DNA of 14,075 nt, taken from positions 1-14,075 of the forward strand of contig JACZWF010000016.1 of NCBI GenBank assembly GCA_022572285.1, given 5' to 3'. The translations under genes and the position numbers were made by a program. A model generated the notes under the pieces. It ran no database searches, was not told the origin of the DNA, and saw only the letters and a list, made by a program, of their open reading frames with translations. Shown piece by piece: positions 6,399 to 13,653 of this stretch; within the stretch, counting starts at the first letter, position 1; every line of letters begins with the position of its first letter. Origin of the DNA: Nitrososphaerota archaeon (GTDB lineage Archaea; Thermoproteota; Nitrososphaeria; Nitrososphaerales; UBA57).

Positions 6399-7799
6399 AT
6401 GGGCGACTTAGAGGGCCTAACGAATAGAGCCCGAGAGATAGGAGGCGAGCTTATTCAGAAAGTCAGCGAAGGAAGGAATCCCATTATTTTGGGGCGGTTA
6501 TCAACCGATGGAATGTGCGCTGCAAGCTTACTCGCAAAAGCTGTGCAAAGAAAAAAGGGGAAGCCGATAGTAAGGATTGTTCCCAGCATAGATGACAAGA
6601 ACATCGACGATTTGTGGAAAAACGGTCATGATTGGATGCTCTTCTGCGAGCTTGGCGCTGGGATGGTTCACAAATTAAAAGAAGTTCTAGATGAAAACTG
6701 GCTAATAATCGACCATAATCAATATTCTAGGGATGAATTAGGTGTAGGGAATGTCTTCAACTCCCTCCAATTCGGTTACAACGGAGGGTCGGAGGTATGC
6801 ACTACTACTATGGCTTACTTCTTATCTCTTGCCATGGATAGATCAAACGTTGATCTTGCATGGCTTGCTGTTCTTGCTTCACTAGCGGTGAGGCACGATT
6901 TGGGAGATAGGAGGTCCTTGTTGGGTCTAAACAAGATCGCGTTAGACGACGCTATTTCGACAAAAGCAATCGTATCATCAAATGACTTGCTCTTCTTTGG
7001 GAGGGAAACCAGACCATTACATCAGGCAATTTCATCCACCATTAATCCATACATCCCGAGCCTATCTGGAAATGAAGATGCGTCACTAGCAACACTAGTC
7101 TCCTCGGGAATTGATGTTAAAGTGGAAGATCGATGGAGAACTCTCGCTGACCTAGACGAAGACGACAAAAAGAAACTAGTTCAAGTCATTCTGCCATTCC
7201 TAACACCCTCGGAAAATGCTGATGAAGCCCTGGACGAGGTCCTAGGGAGTGTATATACCCTCGTGAGGGAGGATGAGCATTCATCACTTAGAGATGGAAG
7301 AGAGTTTAGCGCGCTTCTGGATGCCTGTGTTGGAATGGGCTCTGCTGGGATTGGGGTCTCCATATGTCTTGGGGATAGAGATCAAGCTTTGCTGGAAGGA
7401 GAGAGGCTACTTGTCTCCTACAGACAGAGAGTAAACCGTTATATCCGGACTCTGTTGAATGATGATGCGAGGATAGTTGAATCTAGTAAGTCATTCCTTG
7501 TCTCGGGGGATGGCTTGGTGGATGAAAATATGCTAGGACACATCGCCTCCATACTCAGCAATCTTTCGAGGTTTCGGGGGAAGGTTCTACTTCTAAGGAG
7601 TATCACTCTGAGCGGTGAAGCTATGTTTTCTGCCAGAAAGACGCCCCAGTATGAAAGCTCAGTGAATCTCGGGGAGATGATGCTTGAGAGTAGCAGGGAG
7701 CTAAGAGGTAGAGGTGGCGGAAACGATTCTTCTGCCGGTGCCCGCATTCCCATGCACAAATCAGAGTCTTTTCTGAGGTTGGTCAACTCAAAGTTATGA
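6399..7799 (+). CDS. RecJ/Cdc45-like DHH-family protein with altered catalytic motifs
   Basis: The 466-residue product aligns by motif order with archaeal RecJ-like proteins that join the GINS-MCM helicase. The usual acidic motif I reads GRLSTDG (32-38), so one Asp is Ser. Motif II is LFCELGAG (81-88), with Glu where Asp is usual. The DHH signature is DHNQ (105-108). A later HDLGD box (166-170) keeps its Asp residues. The C-terminal DHHA1-type Gly box reads GRGGGNDSSAG (437-447). These changes suggest weak or no 5'-3' exonuclease activity and a structural, Cdc45-like role, which is inference. GAGGTG lies 4 bases before the ATG. The stop overlaps the pcc1 start (ATGA). Presence next to rps15 and pcc1 fits archaeal clusters. 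Confidence 0.82.
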   Translation: MGDLEGLTNRAREIGGELIQKVSEGRNPIILGRLSTDGMCAASLLAKAVQRKKGKPIVRIVPSIDDKNIDDLWKNGHDWMLFCELGAGMVHKLKEVLDENWLIIDHNQYSRDELGVGNVFNSLQFGYNGGSEVCTTTMAYFLSLAMDRSNVDLAWLAVLASLAVRHDLGDRRSLLGLNKIALDDAISTKAIVSSNDLLFFGRETRPLHQAISSTINPYIPSLSGNEDASLATLVSSGIDVKVEDRWRTLADLDEDDKKKLVQVILPFLTPSENADEALDEVLGSVYTLVREDEHSSLRDGREFSALLDACVGMGSAGIGVSICLGDRDQALLEGERLLVSYRQRVNRYIRTLLNDDARIVESSKSFLVSGDGLVDENMLGHIASILSNLSRFRGKVLLLRSITLSGEAMFSARKTPQYESSVNLGEMMLESSRELRGRGGGNDSSAGARIPMHKSESFLRLVNSKL

Positions 7800-8059
7800 C
7801 TTCGAAATGGAATAACGGCGTCAAGATTACAGTCAATCTCGAGTTTGACACATCAGAAAAGGCCAGACTTGTAGAGAAATCTCTAAGGCCCGACAACCGA
7901 GACATTCCATCAGGTTTGTCGATAAAGCAGTATGTGAAGCAATATACATTGAAAATAATCTTCAACTCAAGAAAAGATGGAGTTGAAACTCTCCTTGCCA
8001 CGTTAGATGAAGTACTGGCGCTTGCGGATGCGTCGATCAGTACACTCGCGGAGGTCTGA
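7796..8059 (+). CDS. pcc1: KEOPS subunit Pcc1
   Basis: The 87-residue product is a small alpha/beta protein of Pcc1 size. The first strand is VKITVNLEFD, then a helix with EKARLVEKSLRPDN, strands around YTLKIIFNS, and a final long helix ETLLATLDEVLALADAS. By family Pcc1 dimerises, binds Kae1 and helps recruit tRNA in KEOPS. The ATG overlaps the recJ-like stop by four bases and serS starts five bases after its stop, so all three are translated from one message. It places a third KEOPS gene in the same strand cluster as kae1 and bud32. Confidence 0.82.
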   Translation: MTSKWNNGVKITVNLEFDTSEKARLVEKSLRPDNRDIPSGLSIKQYVKQYTLKIIFNSRKDGVETLLATLDEVLALADASISTLAEV

Positions 8060-8064
8060 CCACT

Positions 8065-9339
8065 ATGATAGACTTGAAGATTCTTAGAGAAAGTCCCGAA
8101 GTAATTTCCCAAATGTTGAAGCAGAGGAATCTAAGTATACCATTTGATAGACTATTGTCTCTAGATGCTGAGAGACGAAGTATCTTGACCCGTAATCAAG
8201 AGCTAAAGACTAGGAAGAATAAAGCATCACAGAAAATTGCAGATAGGAGGAAAAATGGCGGTGATATCTCATCGGTGCTCGAGGAAGTGAGACGAGTTTC
8301 TCAGGAGATCTTTGAAGGCAATGAGAAGGCTAGGAGAGTGGAAGAAGAGCTATACTCAGAGTTTAGGAATGTTCCAAATCTTGTCCACCCCTCTGTACCA
8401 ATTGGGGTCGATTCGTCATCAAATATTGAGCTATTCAGATCGGGGACTCCCCATGTGATTTCCGGCGCGAAGGATCATATTACTTTAGCTGAGAATTTAA
8501 ATCTTATTGACCTTAAACGGGCCGCAAAGGTTGCTGGATCGAGGTTCTATTACCTTACATCCGAACTTGTTAGATTGAATTATGCCCTCATTCTATTTGC
8601 GCTGGATTTCATTTCCACAAAAGGATACGTCCTAGTTCAGCCACCCTACCTTCTCAATAGGGAGGCCACCAGTGGAGCAGTAATACTATCAGATTTTGAA
8701 GATGTGATTTACAAGATAGAAGGGGAGGATCTCTACCTAATTGCTACGTCCGAGCATCCATTGGCAGCGATGCATCTTAACGAAATCTTTGGCCATGCCG
8801 AACTTCCGAAGAGATATGCCGGTGTTAGTCCATGTTTTAGGAAGGAAGCTGGCGCTCATGGCAGGGATACGAAGGGTATCTTTAGAGTACACCAGTTCGA
8901 GAAAGTCGAATTGTTTGTCTTTTCCACCCCAGAGGACTCATGGACTGAACATGAACAAATGCTAGAACACGCCAAAGAATTCTATCAAATCTTGGAAATC
9001 CCTTTCAGGGTAATGCTTCTCTCATCAGGCGACATGGGTAAAGTAGCATCCAAGACGTATGACATTGAGGGGTGGTTTCCTGGACAACGAGAGTTTAGGG
9101 AACTTGTCTCCTGCAGTAATTGTACGGACTATCAGTCTAGAAACCTAGGGATTAAGTTTCGGAATAAGCCTCATGAGGATAGTCACTTCGTTCATACCCT
9201 GAATAGTACCCTAGTAGCAACAGAAAGAACCCTAGTCGCTATATTGGAGAATAATCAACTAGGCGATGGTTCCATAGTTGTTCCCAGAGTCCTGCAGAAA
9301 TATGTCGGTGGCTTAGAAACGATAAGGCAGAAGGCCTGA
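8065..9339 (+). CDS. serS: Serine-tRNA ligase (class II, standard type)
   Basis: The 424-residue product has the N-terminal coiled-coil arm (about 30-100, charged and Lys/Glu rich) that grips the long arm of tRNA-Ser. The class II core follows: motif 1 around YVLVQPPYL (188-196), TSEHPL (228-233), and motif 2 as CFRKEAGAHGRDTKGIFRVHQ (257-277). Motif 3 lies near the end with TLVAILENNQLGDGSIVVP. It charges tRNA-Ser with serine and also supplies Ser-tRNA for any selenocysteine route. This is the common SerRS, not the rare methanogen form. It is the last gene of the plus-strand cluster and converges on the Cys-rich small gene with a gap of 19 bases. Confidence 0.96.
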   Translation: MIDLKILRESPEVISQMLKQRNLSIPFDRLLSLDAERRSILTRNQELKTRKNKASQKIADRRKNGGDISSVLEEVRRVSQEIFEGNEKARRVEEELYSEFRNVPNLVHPSVPIGVDSSSNIELFRSGTPHVISGAKDHITLAENLNLIDLKRAAKVAGSRFYYLTSELVRLNYALILFALDFISTKGYVLVQPPYLLNREATSGAVILSDFEDVIYKIEGEDLYLIATSEHPLAAMHLNEIFGHAELPKRYAGVSPCFRKEAGAHGRDTKGIFRVHQFEKVELFVFSTPEDSWTEHEQMLEHAKEFYQILEIPFRVMLLSSGDMGKVASKTYDIEGWFPGQREFRELVSCSNCTDYQSRNLGIKFRNKPHEDSHFVHTLNSTLVATERTLVAILENNQLGDGSIVVPRVLQKYVGGLETIRQKA

Positions 9340-9358
9340 TCAGACAGGATCTAGTGGC

Positions 9359-9709
9359 TTATAGCCCTTGAGCGAATTTTAATGAATACAACGTATAGGC
9401 CTCTTCCTTCCCCTCGCAGCTATTGCATATACATGCCGAGGAGACAACTCGCTTATCACAGATTTGAGTGTATATGCATTGGTTGCATGGAGCTGGAGAA
9501 CCACAAATGAAACATTTGACTGCATAATTCACATCTTCACCAAGAGCAGTATGAAGTATAGTACTAAGCGACACCAGGTTCGTGGAAGGAGTGACTAGGA
9601 ATCCCTTCTTGCTATCATACCTGAGTTGAGCATCTCTTGCTAGTCTGACGAAGACGTCCTTTCCCATAAATGGGAGTTTGAACCAATCGCCTATTGATAT
9701 CGTGACCAA
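9359..9709 (-). CDS. Cys-rich small protein, probable zinc binding, function unknown
   Basis: The 116-residue product has an N-terminal region of mixed strands (SIGDWFKLPFMGKDVFVRLARDA in two parts, residues 5-27). A Cys-rich C-terminal half carries Cys at 66, 69, 75, 78, 84, 93, 95 and 98. The spacing (CxxC, CxxC, C, CxCxxC) suggests two zinc sites or a cluster. I do not recognise a named family. The start is a TTG at 9709, three bases after the rfcL stop, so it is translated with rfcL. Co-operon placement after the clamp-loader gene hints at a DNA- or RNA-related role, but the sequence does not show one. Confidence 0.7.
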   Translation of the reverse strand: MVTISIGDWFKLPFMGKDVFVRLARDAQLRYDSKKGFLVTPSTNLVSLSTILHTALGEDVNYAVKCFICGSPAPCNQCIYTQICDKRVVSSACICNSCEGKEEAYTLYSLKFAQGL

Positions 9710-9712
9710 GCC

Positions 9713-10999
9713 TTATCTCCCATTATTCTTCTTGAAATGTGTGTCCATTCGAGCCATCTCCTTCTGAAAGACTCTCCCAACTGCATCATCTATACCAACC
9801 CTAGATAATGATTCTAGAATTGCTTTGTCCTTATTCGCTACGGCGGCCATGTACGGGAGATATAGAGTTCCAAAGTCTTTTGATGAAACGGAAAAGATGT
9901 TCCCCAGTTTGGCGTTCAGAATTCTAAAGCTTCTACCCTCATTCCAGATTCTTAGGCGCAAGTCCCAAGGAAGAGTCCCTTTTCTGAACCCGATATTCCT
10001 CCGTTTCCCCTGCAAGGCTTTCAGGACTCCTGAGGTGAGAATTGTATCGAAATATCTCAGGAGTCGCCAATCTTGATATCTTCTTATTCTGCCAAGAATC
10101 AAATCGGCCTTTGATACAGCTGAGAGTGCTCTGGCTAACTCCTCCACATCTAGATCTGCCGCAATGAGGCTAGTGAAGACTCCCTGGAGTTTCTCTTGCG
10201 GGCTAGCTCTTGTAGACTTCGAATATTTGAGGGCTTCCTCCAAATCATCGGATTCTAAAAGCCCCCCTATACCATCCTCTAGATCGAAGCTACGATCTCG
10301 GCCACTCCAGGAGAGATCAATCAATTTCGATAAGCTCACACTCATGAGGTCGTTTATCGCAGCCCTCATATCTCCATTCGAACTCCCTACAACTTCTTTA
10401 AGAATTGAAGAATCGATTTCAATGCCTTCTTTTCCAAGGATTTGTTTAAGATACATTTCCACAAGCCTTGGTGGAACTCTTCTGAAGAGAAAGACCTCCG
10501 CCTTTGAGCTTAACCTCTTTATCCTGTCATCCCTCTCTGAGTTAGCAGTCATAATGATGGGTACTTCTGCACTCATAATTAGATCCTTAACCGCTTCGAT
10601 CCCCCCTTGGTCTTGTCTCCCATATAGACCGTCAACTTCATCCATAAGGATCAGCAATCTTTCATCGAATAGGCTCTTGTTCTCTCTCGTTGGTCCAACC
10701 TTTGCATCTATTCTCGCCTTAGTCCTGGCATCGCTTGCGTTGAGCTCGAGGATGGTATACCCCATCTCGTTAGCCAAAGCGTAAACCAATGAGGTCTTAC
10801 CAACCCCGGGGGGACCGAGCAAAATAGCTGGTTTTCCTCCTCTCTTCCACATTTCAAGCCATCTTACAAATCCAAACCTACTTGCCTCGTTACCAACCAT
10901 CTGTGAGATGGTCTTGTGTCCGTGCTTTACGACCCATGTCTCGTCCGGCGTCACCTTCGCTCCTTTTCTTATTTCCCCACGCATCTTCTTCACGGTCAT
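9713..10999 (-). CDS. rfcL: Replication factor C large subunit
   Basis: The 428-residue product is an AAA+ clamp-loader ATPase. It has VGNEAS (35-40), Walker A GPPGVGKT (62-69), the loop ELNASDARTK (85-94), Walker B ILMDEVDG (117-124) and sensor 1 TANSERD (151-157). A helical C-terminal collar domain follows. With RfcS it loads PCNA onto primed DNA. The conserved KYRP box before VGNE is replaced by VVKHGHKT, which is unusual. I see no clear PCNA-interacting peptide at the C-terminus (FKKNNGR). The ATG overlaps the ubiA stop by four bases, coupling the two genes. Confidence 0.92.
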   Translation of the reverse strand: MTVKKMRGEIRKGAKVTPDETWVVKHGHKTISQMVGNEASRFGFVRWLEMWKRGGKPAILLGPPGVGKTSLVYALANEMGYTILELNASDARTKARIDAKVGPTRENKSLFDERLLILMDEVDGLYGRQDQGGIEAVKDLIMSAEVPIIMTANSERDDRIKRLSSKAEVFLFRRVPPRLVEMYLKQILGKEGIEIDSSILKEVVGSSNGDMRAAINDLMSVSLSKLIDLSWSGRDRSFDLEDGIGGLLESDDLEEALKYSKSTRASPQEKLQGVFTSLIAADLDVEELARALSAVSKADLILGRIRRYQDWRLLRYFDTILTSGVLKALQGKRRNIGFRKGTLPWDLRLRIWNEGRSFRILNAKLGNIFSVSSKDFGTLYLPYMAAVANKDKAILESLSRVGIDDAVGRVFQKEMARMDTHFKKNNGR

Positions 11000-11850
11000 A
11001 AGGCACCACCCAAGACAAAGGCAACCAGTCCAGCCACCATCCCGATAAGAACAAGAGTCTTGACCTTCTCAGCGTTTGCAGGTGAATTATCTCTCAGAAT
11101 TTTCGAAGTGGTGTAAAGGAATATCGTGTCTGGAACCAAGACTAGGAGTAAGTATACAATGCTTACTACTTGAATCACATATGGTAAAAAGGATGTGGAA
11201 ATGGCTACGGAAAGGAGAATTCCACCTACAATAGATGCTGTCTTATTTCCGCGAATTAATGCTATTGACCTTATACCCCTCTCCTGGTCACCCCTAACAT
11301 CCGCGATGCCCTTAATCACCTCTCTGCCCGTTCCAGAGAGGAACGCCATTAGGGCTAGTGACCACAAGTAAATTAGGGATTCGTCGTCACTTACAACTGC
11401 CGCAACTCCTCCGAATATGAATGGAACTGCCATCGACGCAGCCACCATCATATTCCCGAGGATGCCATTTCTTTTTCCCCAGAAACTATATCCCCAAGAA
11501 ATAATCGCGAAGATTAATGCAATGACGAAGTTGGATGGTGTAAGAAGTAGAGAACTTGAAAGACCACCAATAAGAAGTGCAGATGCGAAAACCACTCCAG
11601 TTCTCCGAGAGATCCTTCCGCTAGCTAGTGGTCTCTCTGGGTCGTTTACTCGATCAATTTCTACATCATAAATGTCATTTATCACCATAGCGAAGCCTGA
11701 AATTAGGAATCCAACGAGGAAGCCTATTACCGCCCTAATCGAGGTGAGGCTGGTTGGAGAGATTACTGCCATCCCGACCAACACTGCAGTTCCGATCATG
11801 AAAGAATTGATGGGCCTGACTAGTGTTAGAAACTCAGATGGCGATACCAT
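10996..11850 (-). CDS. UbiA-family prenyltransferase, probable digeranylgeranylglyceryl phosphate synthase
   Basis: The 284-residue product is an integral membrane protein with about eight to nine hydrophobic helices. It has both UbiA Asp-rich motifs: NDIYDVEIDRVNDPERPL (58-75) in the first half and DVRGDQERG (184-192) in the second. By family, the archaeal enzyme adds the second geranylgeranyl chain to geranylgeranylglyceryl phosphate, making the ether-lipid core, with Mg held by the Asp motifs. Placement in a housekeeping cluster between endA and rfcL fits this essential lipid gene. Other UbiA paralogues (quinone or heme pathways) cannot be excluded from sequence alone. It starts 9 bases after the endA stop. 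Confidence 0.85.
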   Translation of the reverse strand: MVSPSEFLTLVRPINSFMIGTAVLVGMAVISPTSLTSIRAVIGFLVGFLISGFAMVINDIYDVEIDRVNDPERPLASGRISRRTGVVFASALLIGGLSSSLLLTPSNFVIALIFAIISWGYSFWGKRNGILGNMMVAASMAVPFIFGGVAAVVSDDESLIYLWSLALMAFLSGTGREVIKGIADVRGDQERGIRSIALIRGNKTASIVGGILLSVAISTSFLPYVIQVVSIVYLLLVLVPDTIFLYTTSKILRDNSPANAEKVKTLVLIGMVAGLVAFVLGGAL

Positions 11851-11859
11851 CCCATCTCG

Positions 11860-12441
11860 CTATCCTAGTTCATGAAATCTGGCTTTTGAAACTCTGTAAT
11901 AAATGACTTCGCCCCTTCTCTCCACCACTGCAGCTATCGGAACCTTTCCCATTCTTGCTATTTGTTTGACAGCGTCAGAGAGCGACGCGATAGAAATCTC
12001 TGTCCCCTCATTCAATCCGAAGACAACGAACTTCGCTGGTTTAGTCCCGAACTCTCCTCGATCATAAACTCTGAAGTCAGCCCCAAAACCAAATCCCTCT
12101 TTCGGGGCGTATCCCCTGGACCTCAGATCTCTATAAATTAGGAATTTTGTCCAGGCTGATTTATCGCGACGAAGAGCATCCTCGACCATATCTTCAAAAC
12201 GCATTTCTTTGGGTTTGCTCTCTTTTCCTCCCTTTTTCTTGGATCGGTTCCTTGCACGCACCCGTAGTCTGGAGGTATACATTAGGTAGAGCGCTTCGTA
12301 ATCCGCGAGAATCAGTCCATCTTTTTTACTCTGTTCCCCATACCCTCTCTGCCTAAATTCCTCCACTGCAGGAGAATCTTTCACCACAAATCCTTTGCTA
12401 GTCGCAATAGCTTCTGCAACCTCGGTTGTCTCCTCTGTCAA
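11860..12441 (-). CDS. endA: tRNA-intron endonuclease subunit
   Basis: The 193-residue product has the archaeal EndA layout. An N-terminal domain (GFVVKDSPAVEEF; LADYEALYLMYTSRL) is followed by a basic linker, then the C-terminal nuclease-fold domain with FLIYRDLRSRGY, FGFGADFRVYDRGEFG and VERRGEVIYYRVSK. By family it cuts both splice sites of BHB introns. Of the Tyr-His-Lys triad, Tyr126 (VYDRG) and Lys166 (MGKVP) are present. The His of the usual HSKYL box aligns with Pro135 (KPAKFV), so this may be a non-catalytic subunit or a variant. The start is a TTG at 12441 with a TATA-like box 30 bases upstream. It is the first gene of the endA-ubiA-rfcL cluster and diverges from mtnA, which holds a predicted BHB intron. 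Confidence 0.87.
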   Translation of the reverse strand: MTEETTEVAEAIATSKGFVVKDSPAVEEFRQRGYGEQSKKDGLILADYEALYLMYTSRLRVRARNRSKKKGGKESKPKEMRFEDMVEDALRRDKSAWTKFLIYRDLRSRGYAPKEGFGFGADFRVYDRGEFGTKPAKFVVFGLNEGTEISIASLSDAVKQIARMGKVPIAAVVERRGEVIYYRVSKARFHELG

Positions 12442-12466
12442 CTTATCTCAACTGAAAGAAAAATGG

Positions 12467-12474
12467 AATTTAAG
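12467..12474 (-). promoter_or_regulatory. TATA-like box of the endA cluster
   Basis: The minus strand reads CTTAAATT about 30 bases upstream of the endA TTG at 12441. This predicts a transcript with almost no leader for the endA-ubiA-rfcL-small Cys-rich gene cluster. Confidence 0.45.
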
Positions 12475-12512
12475 CTCTCTATCGGACTTTGGCGTCTATT
12501 CACCCACCAGGA

Positions 12513-12520
12513 ATAAATGT
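12513..12520 (+). promoter_or_regulatory. TATA-like box of mtnA
   Basis: ATAAATGT lies about 26 bases upstream of the ATG at 12542. Standard archaeal spacing puts transcription start at or next to that ATG, which is why it is chosen over the ATG at 12527. Confidence 0.5.
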
Positions 12521-12541
12521 ATGTAGATGTGGAGCAGTTAC

Positions 12542-13630
12542 ATGGCAGATCCAAACTTCTTCAAGGATCGAACTGTGAGATGGGAAGGTGGTCGAGTAGT
12601 GCTTATCGACCAGAGAAAGCTACCGAATAGGTTTGTTAAGGTCAGATTGTCCACCGCAAAGGATGTTGCAGATGGAATAAAGCAAATGGTGGTTAGGGGA
12701 GCGCCTGCGATCGGCGCGGCTGCGGCCATGGGTCTAGCCCTCACCGCGTATCATAGCAAATCTTTGAAACGGGAATCCTTGATTAATGAGCTGGAACTGT
12801 CAGCTAGACTCCTCGAGGCTACACGACCTACAGGTCGAAACCTGTTCTGGGGGATTGATAGGGTGCTTGCTAAGGCTAAAGGAACTCGCGGTCCCGTTAG
12901 AAAGATAAGAGATGCAATTGTTGCTGAAGCTATTTCAATAGCTGAAGAGGATGTATTATTCAATAAGAAGATAGGTCTCTTCGGAGCCGAAATGATAGAG
13001 GATGGCGAGACGATCCTTACTCACTGTAAATGATTCTGGGTTTTCCTGGATCAGCAGATTGCAGGATCTCTTGCCACAGTAGGTTATGGCACAGCTCTGG
13101 GCATTTTTAGGGCCGCCAAAGAACATGGTAAATGTGTGAATATCATCGTTACTGAGACTAGGCCTCAAATGCAGGGGTCCAGACTTACAACTTATGAGTT
13201 GGTCAAGGATGGATTCAATGTATCCCTTATCGCTGATACAATGGTTGGTTACATGATGAGCAAGGGGTACATTGATAAAGTAATTACCGGAGCCGACAGG
13301 ATTACCCGGGACGGGTATGTCTTTAACAAGATCGGTACATATCAGTTAAGTGTCCTTGCGGAGAAACATGGGATTCCTTTCTACACAGCTGCGCCTACAT
13401 CTTCCTTCGACCTGAATAGCGATCATGATAGTATTGTTATTGAAAAAAGAGACATCGTCGAGATATTGAAAATAGGAAGAGTTAGAATGGTCCCAAAGGG
13501 CGTGAATATAATAAATCCGGCGTTTGATGTCACACCACCCCAGCTGATATCTGGAATTGTCACCAATGAGGGGATTGTTTATCCGCCATTAGTCGAGAAC
13601 ATTGAGAAATTGATACGGCCACATCTTTAA
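12542..13630 (+). CDS. mtnA: Methylthioribose-1-phosphate isomerase, split by a predicted 30-base mRNA intron
   Basis: The frame holds all MtnA landmarks: VVLIDQRKLP, MVVRGAPAIGAAAAMG, ATRPTGRNLFWGIDR, ILTHC, AGSLATVGYGTALG, ETRPQMQGSRLT, GADRI, NKIGTYQLSVLA, GIPFYTAAPTSSFD and NPAFDVTPPQLI. By family it converts methylthioribose-1-phosphate to the ribulose form in methionine salvage, using a Cys and an Asp. After the catalytic Cys codon (13025-13027) the unspliced frame reads AAA TGA. Removing 13030-13059 gives THCNAGSLAT, as in the family. In the spliced 352-residue product, Cys162 and Asp242 are 80 residues apart, as recalled for B. subtilis Cys160 and Asp240. No other lesion is seen. Genomic coordinates include the intron. 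A recent pseudogene is the alternative. Confidence 0.88.
13030..13059 (+). other. Predicted BHB-type mRNA intron in mtnA
   Basis: The RNA can form a 4-bp central helix, 13024-13027 (CUGU) with 13054-13057 (GCAG, one G-U). The 5' bulge is 13028-13030 (AA|A) and the opposed 3' bulge is 13058-13060 (AU|U). The inner helix is six pairs, 13031-13036 (UGAUUC) with 13048-13053 (GGAUCA), directly next to the 5' bulge. An exon-exon helix GAUCC (13012-13016) with GGAUC (13064-13068) lies outside, after an internal loop. Archaeal splicing endonuclease cuts after the second base of each bulge. Those cuts remove exactly 30 bases, within the Asn codon (phase 2), and rebuild AAT. The intron carries the in-frame TGA (13031-13033), so unspliced message would end early. 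Confidence 0.8.
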
Positions 13631-13632
13631 TA
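13625..13632 (+). promoter_or_regulatory. TATA-like box of the tRNA-Arg gene, overlapping the mtnA stop codon
   Basis: TTTAATAT lies 22-29 bases upstream of the tRNA 5' end at 13654, the normal archaeal spacing. It includes the mtnA TAA (13628-13630), so the two genes are packed without a separate promoter region. Confidence 0.5.
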
Positions 13633-13653
13633 TCAGACGGTCGCAGTGCCTTC

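Noticed and set aside
7306..7311. GCGCGC in the recJ-like gene as a third GC scar
   Set aside because: It is only six bases and lies in continuous coding sequence with no break in the protein.
10164..10784. Plus-strand open frame of 206 codons inside rfcL
   Set aside because: It is antisense to conserved RFC motifs; its composition reflects the complementary strand.
12527..12541. Upstream ATG of mtnA
   Set aside because: It lies only about 10 bases after the TATA-like box, too close for it to be in the transcript. Family homology starts after the second ATG.
13031..13033. mtnA as a simple pseudogene broken by TGA
   Set aside because: All other family motifs are intact on both sides. The 30-base insert preserves the frame, and its removal at BHB cut sites rebuilds the motif exactly. 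A pseudogene remains the fallback if RNA evidence is negative.
13031..13063. Alternative mtnA intron of 33 bases with bulges AAU and CAG
   Set aside because: Outer and inner helices do not form, and the spliced protein would lose a conserved residue of THCNAG.
13048..13068. Direct repeat GGATC (13048-13052 and 13064-13068) as a sign that the mtnA insert is a tandem duplication
   Set aside because: The repeat is only five bases and the sequence between does not repeat. The bases take part in two separate helices of the intron model instead.
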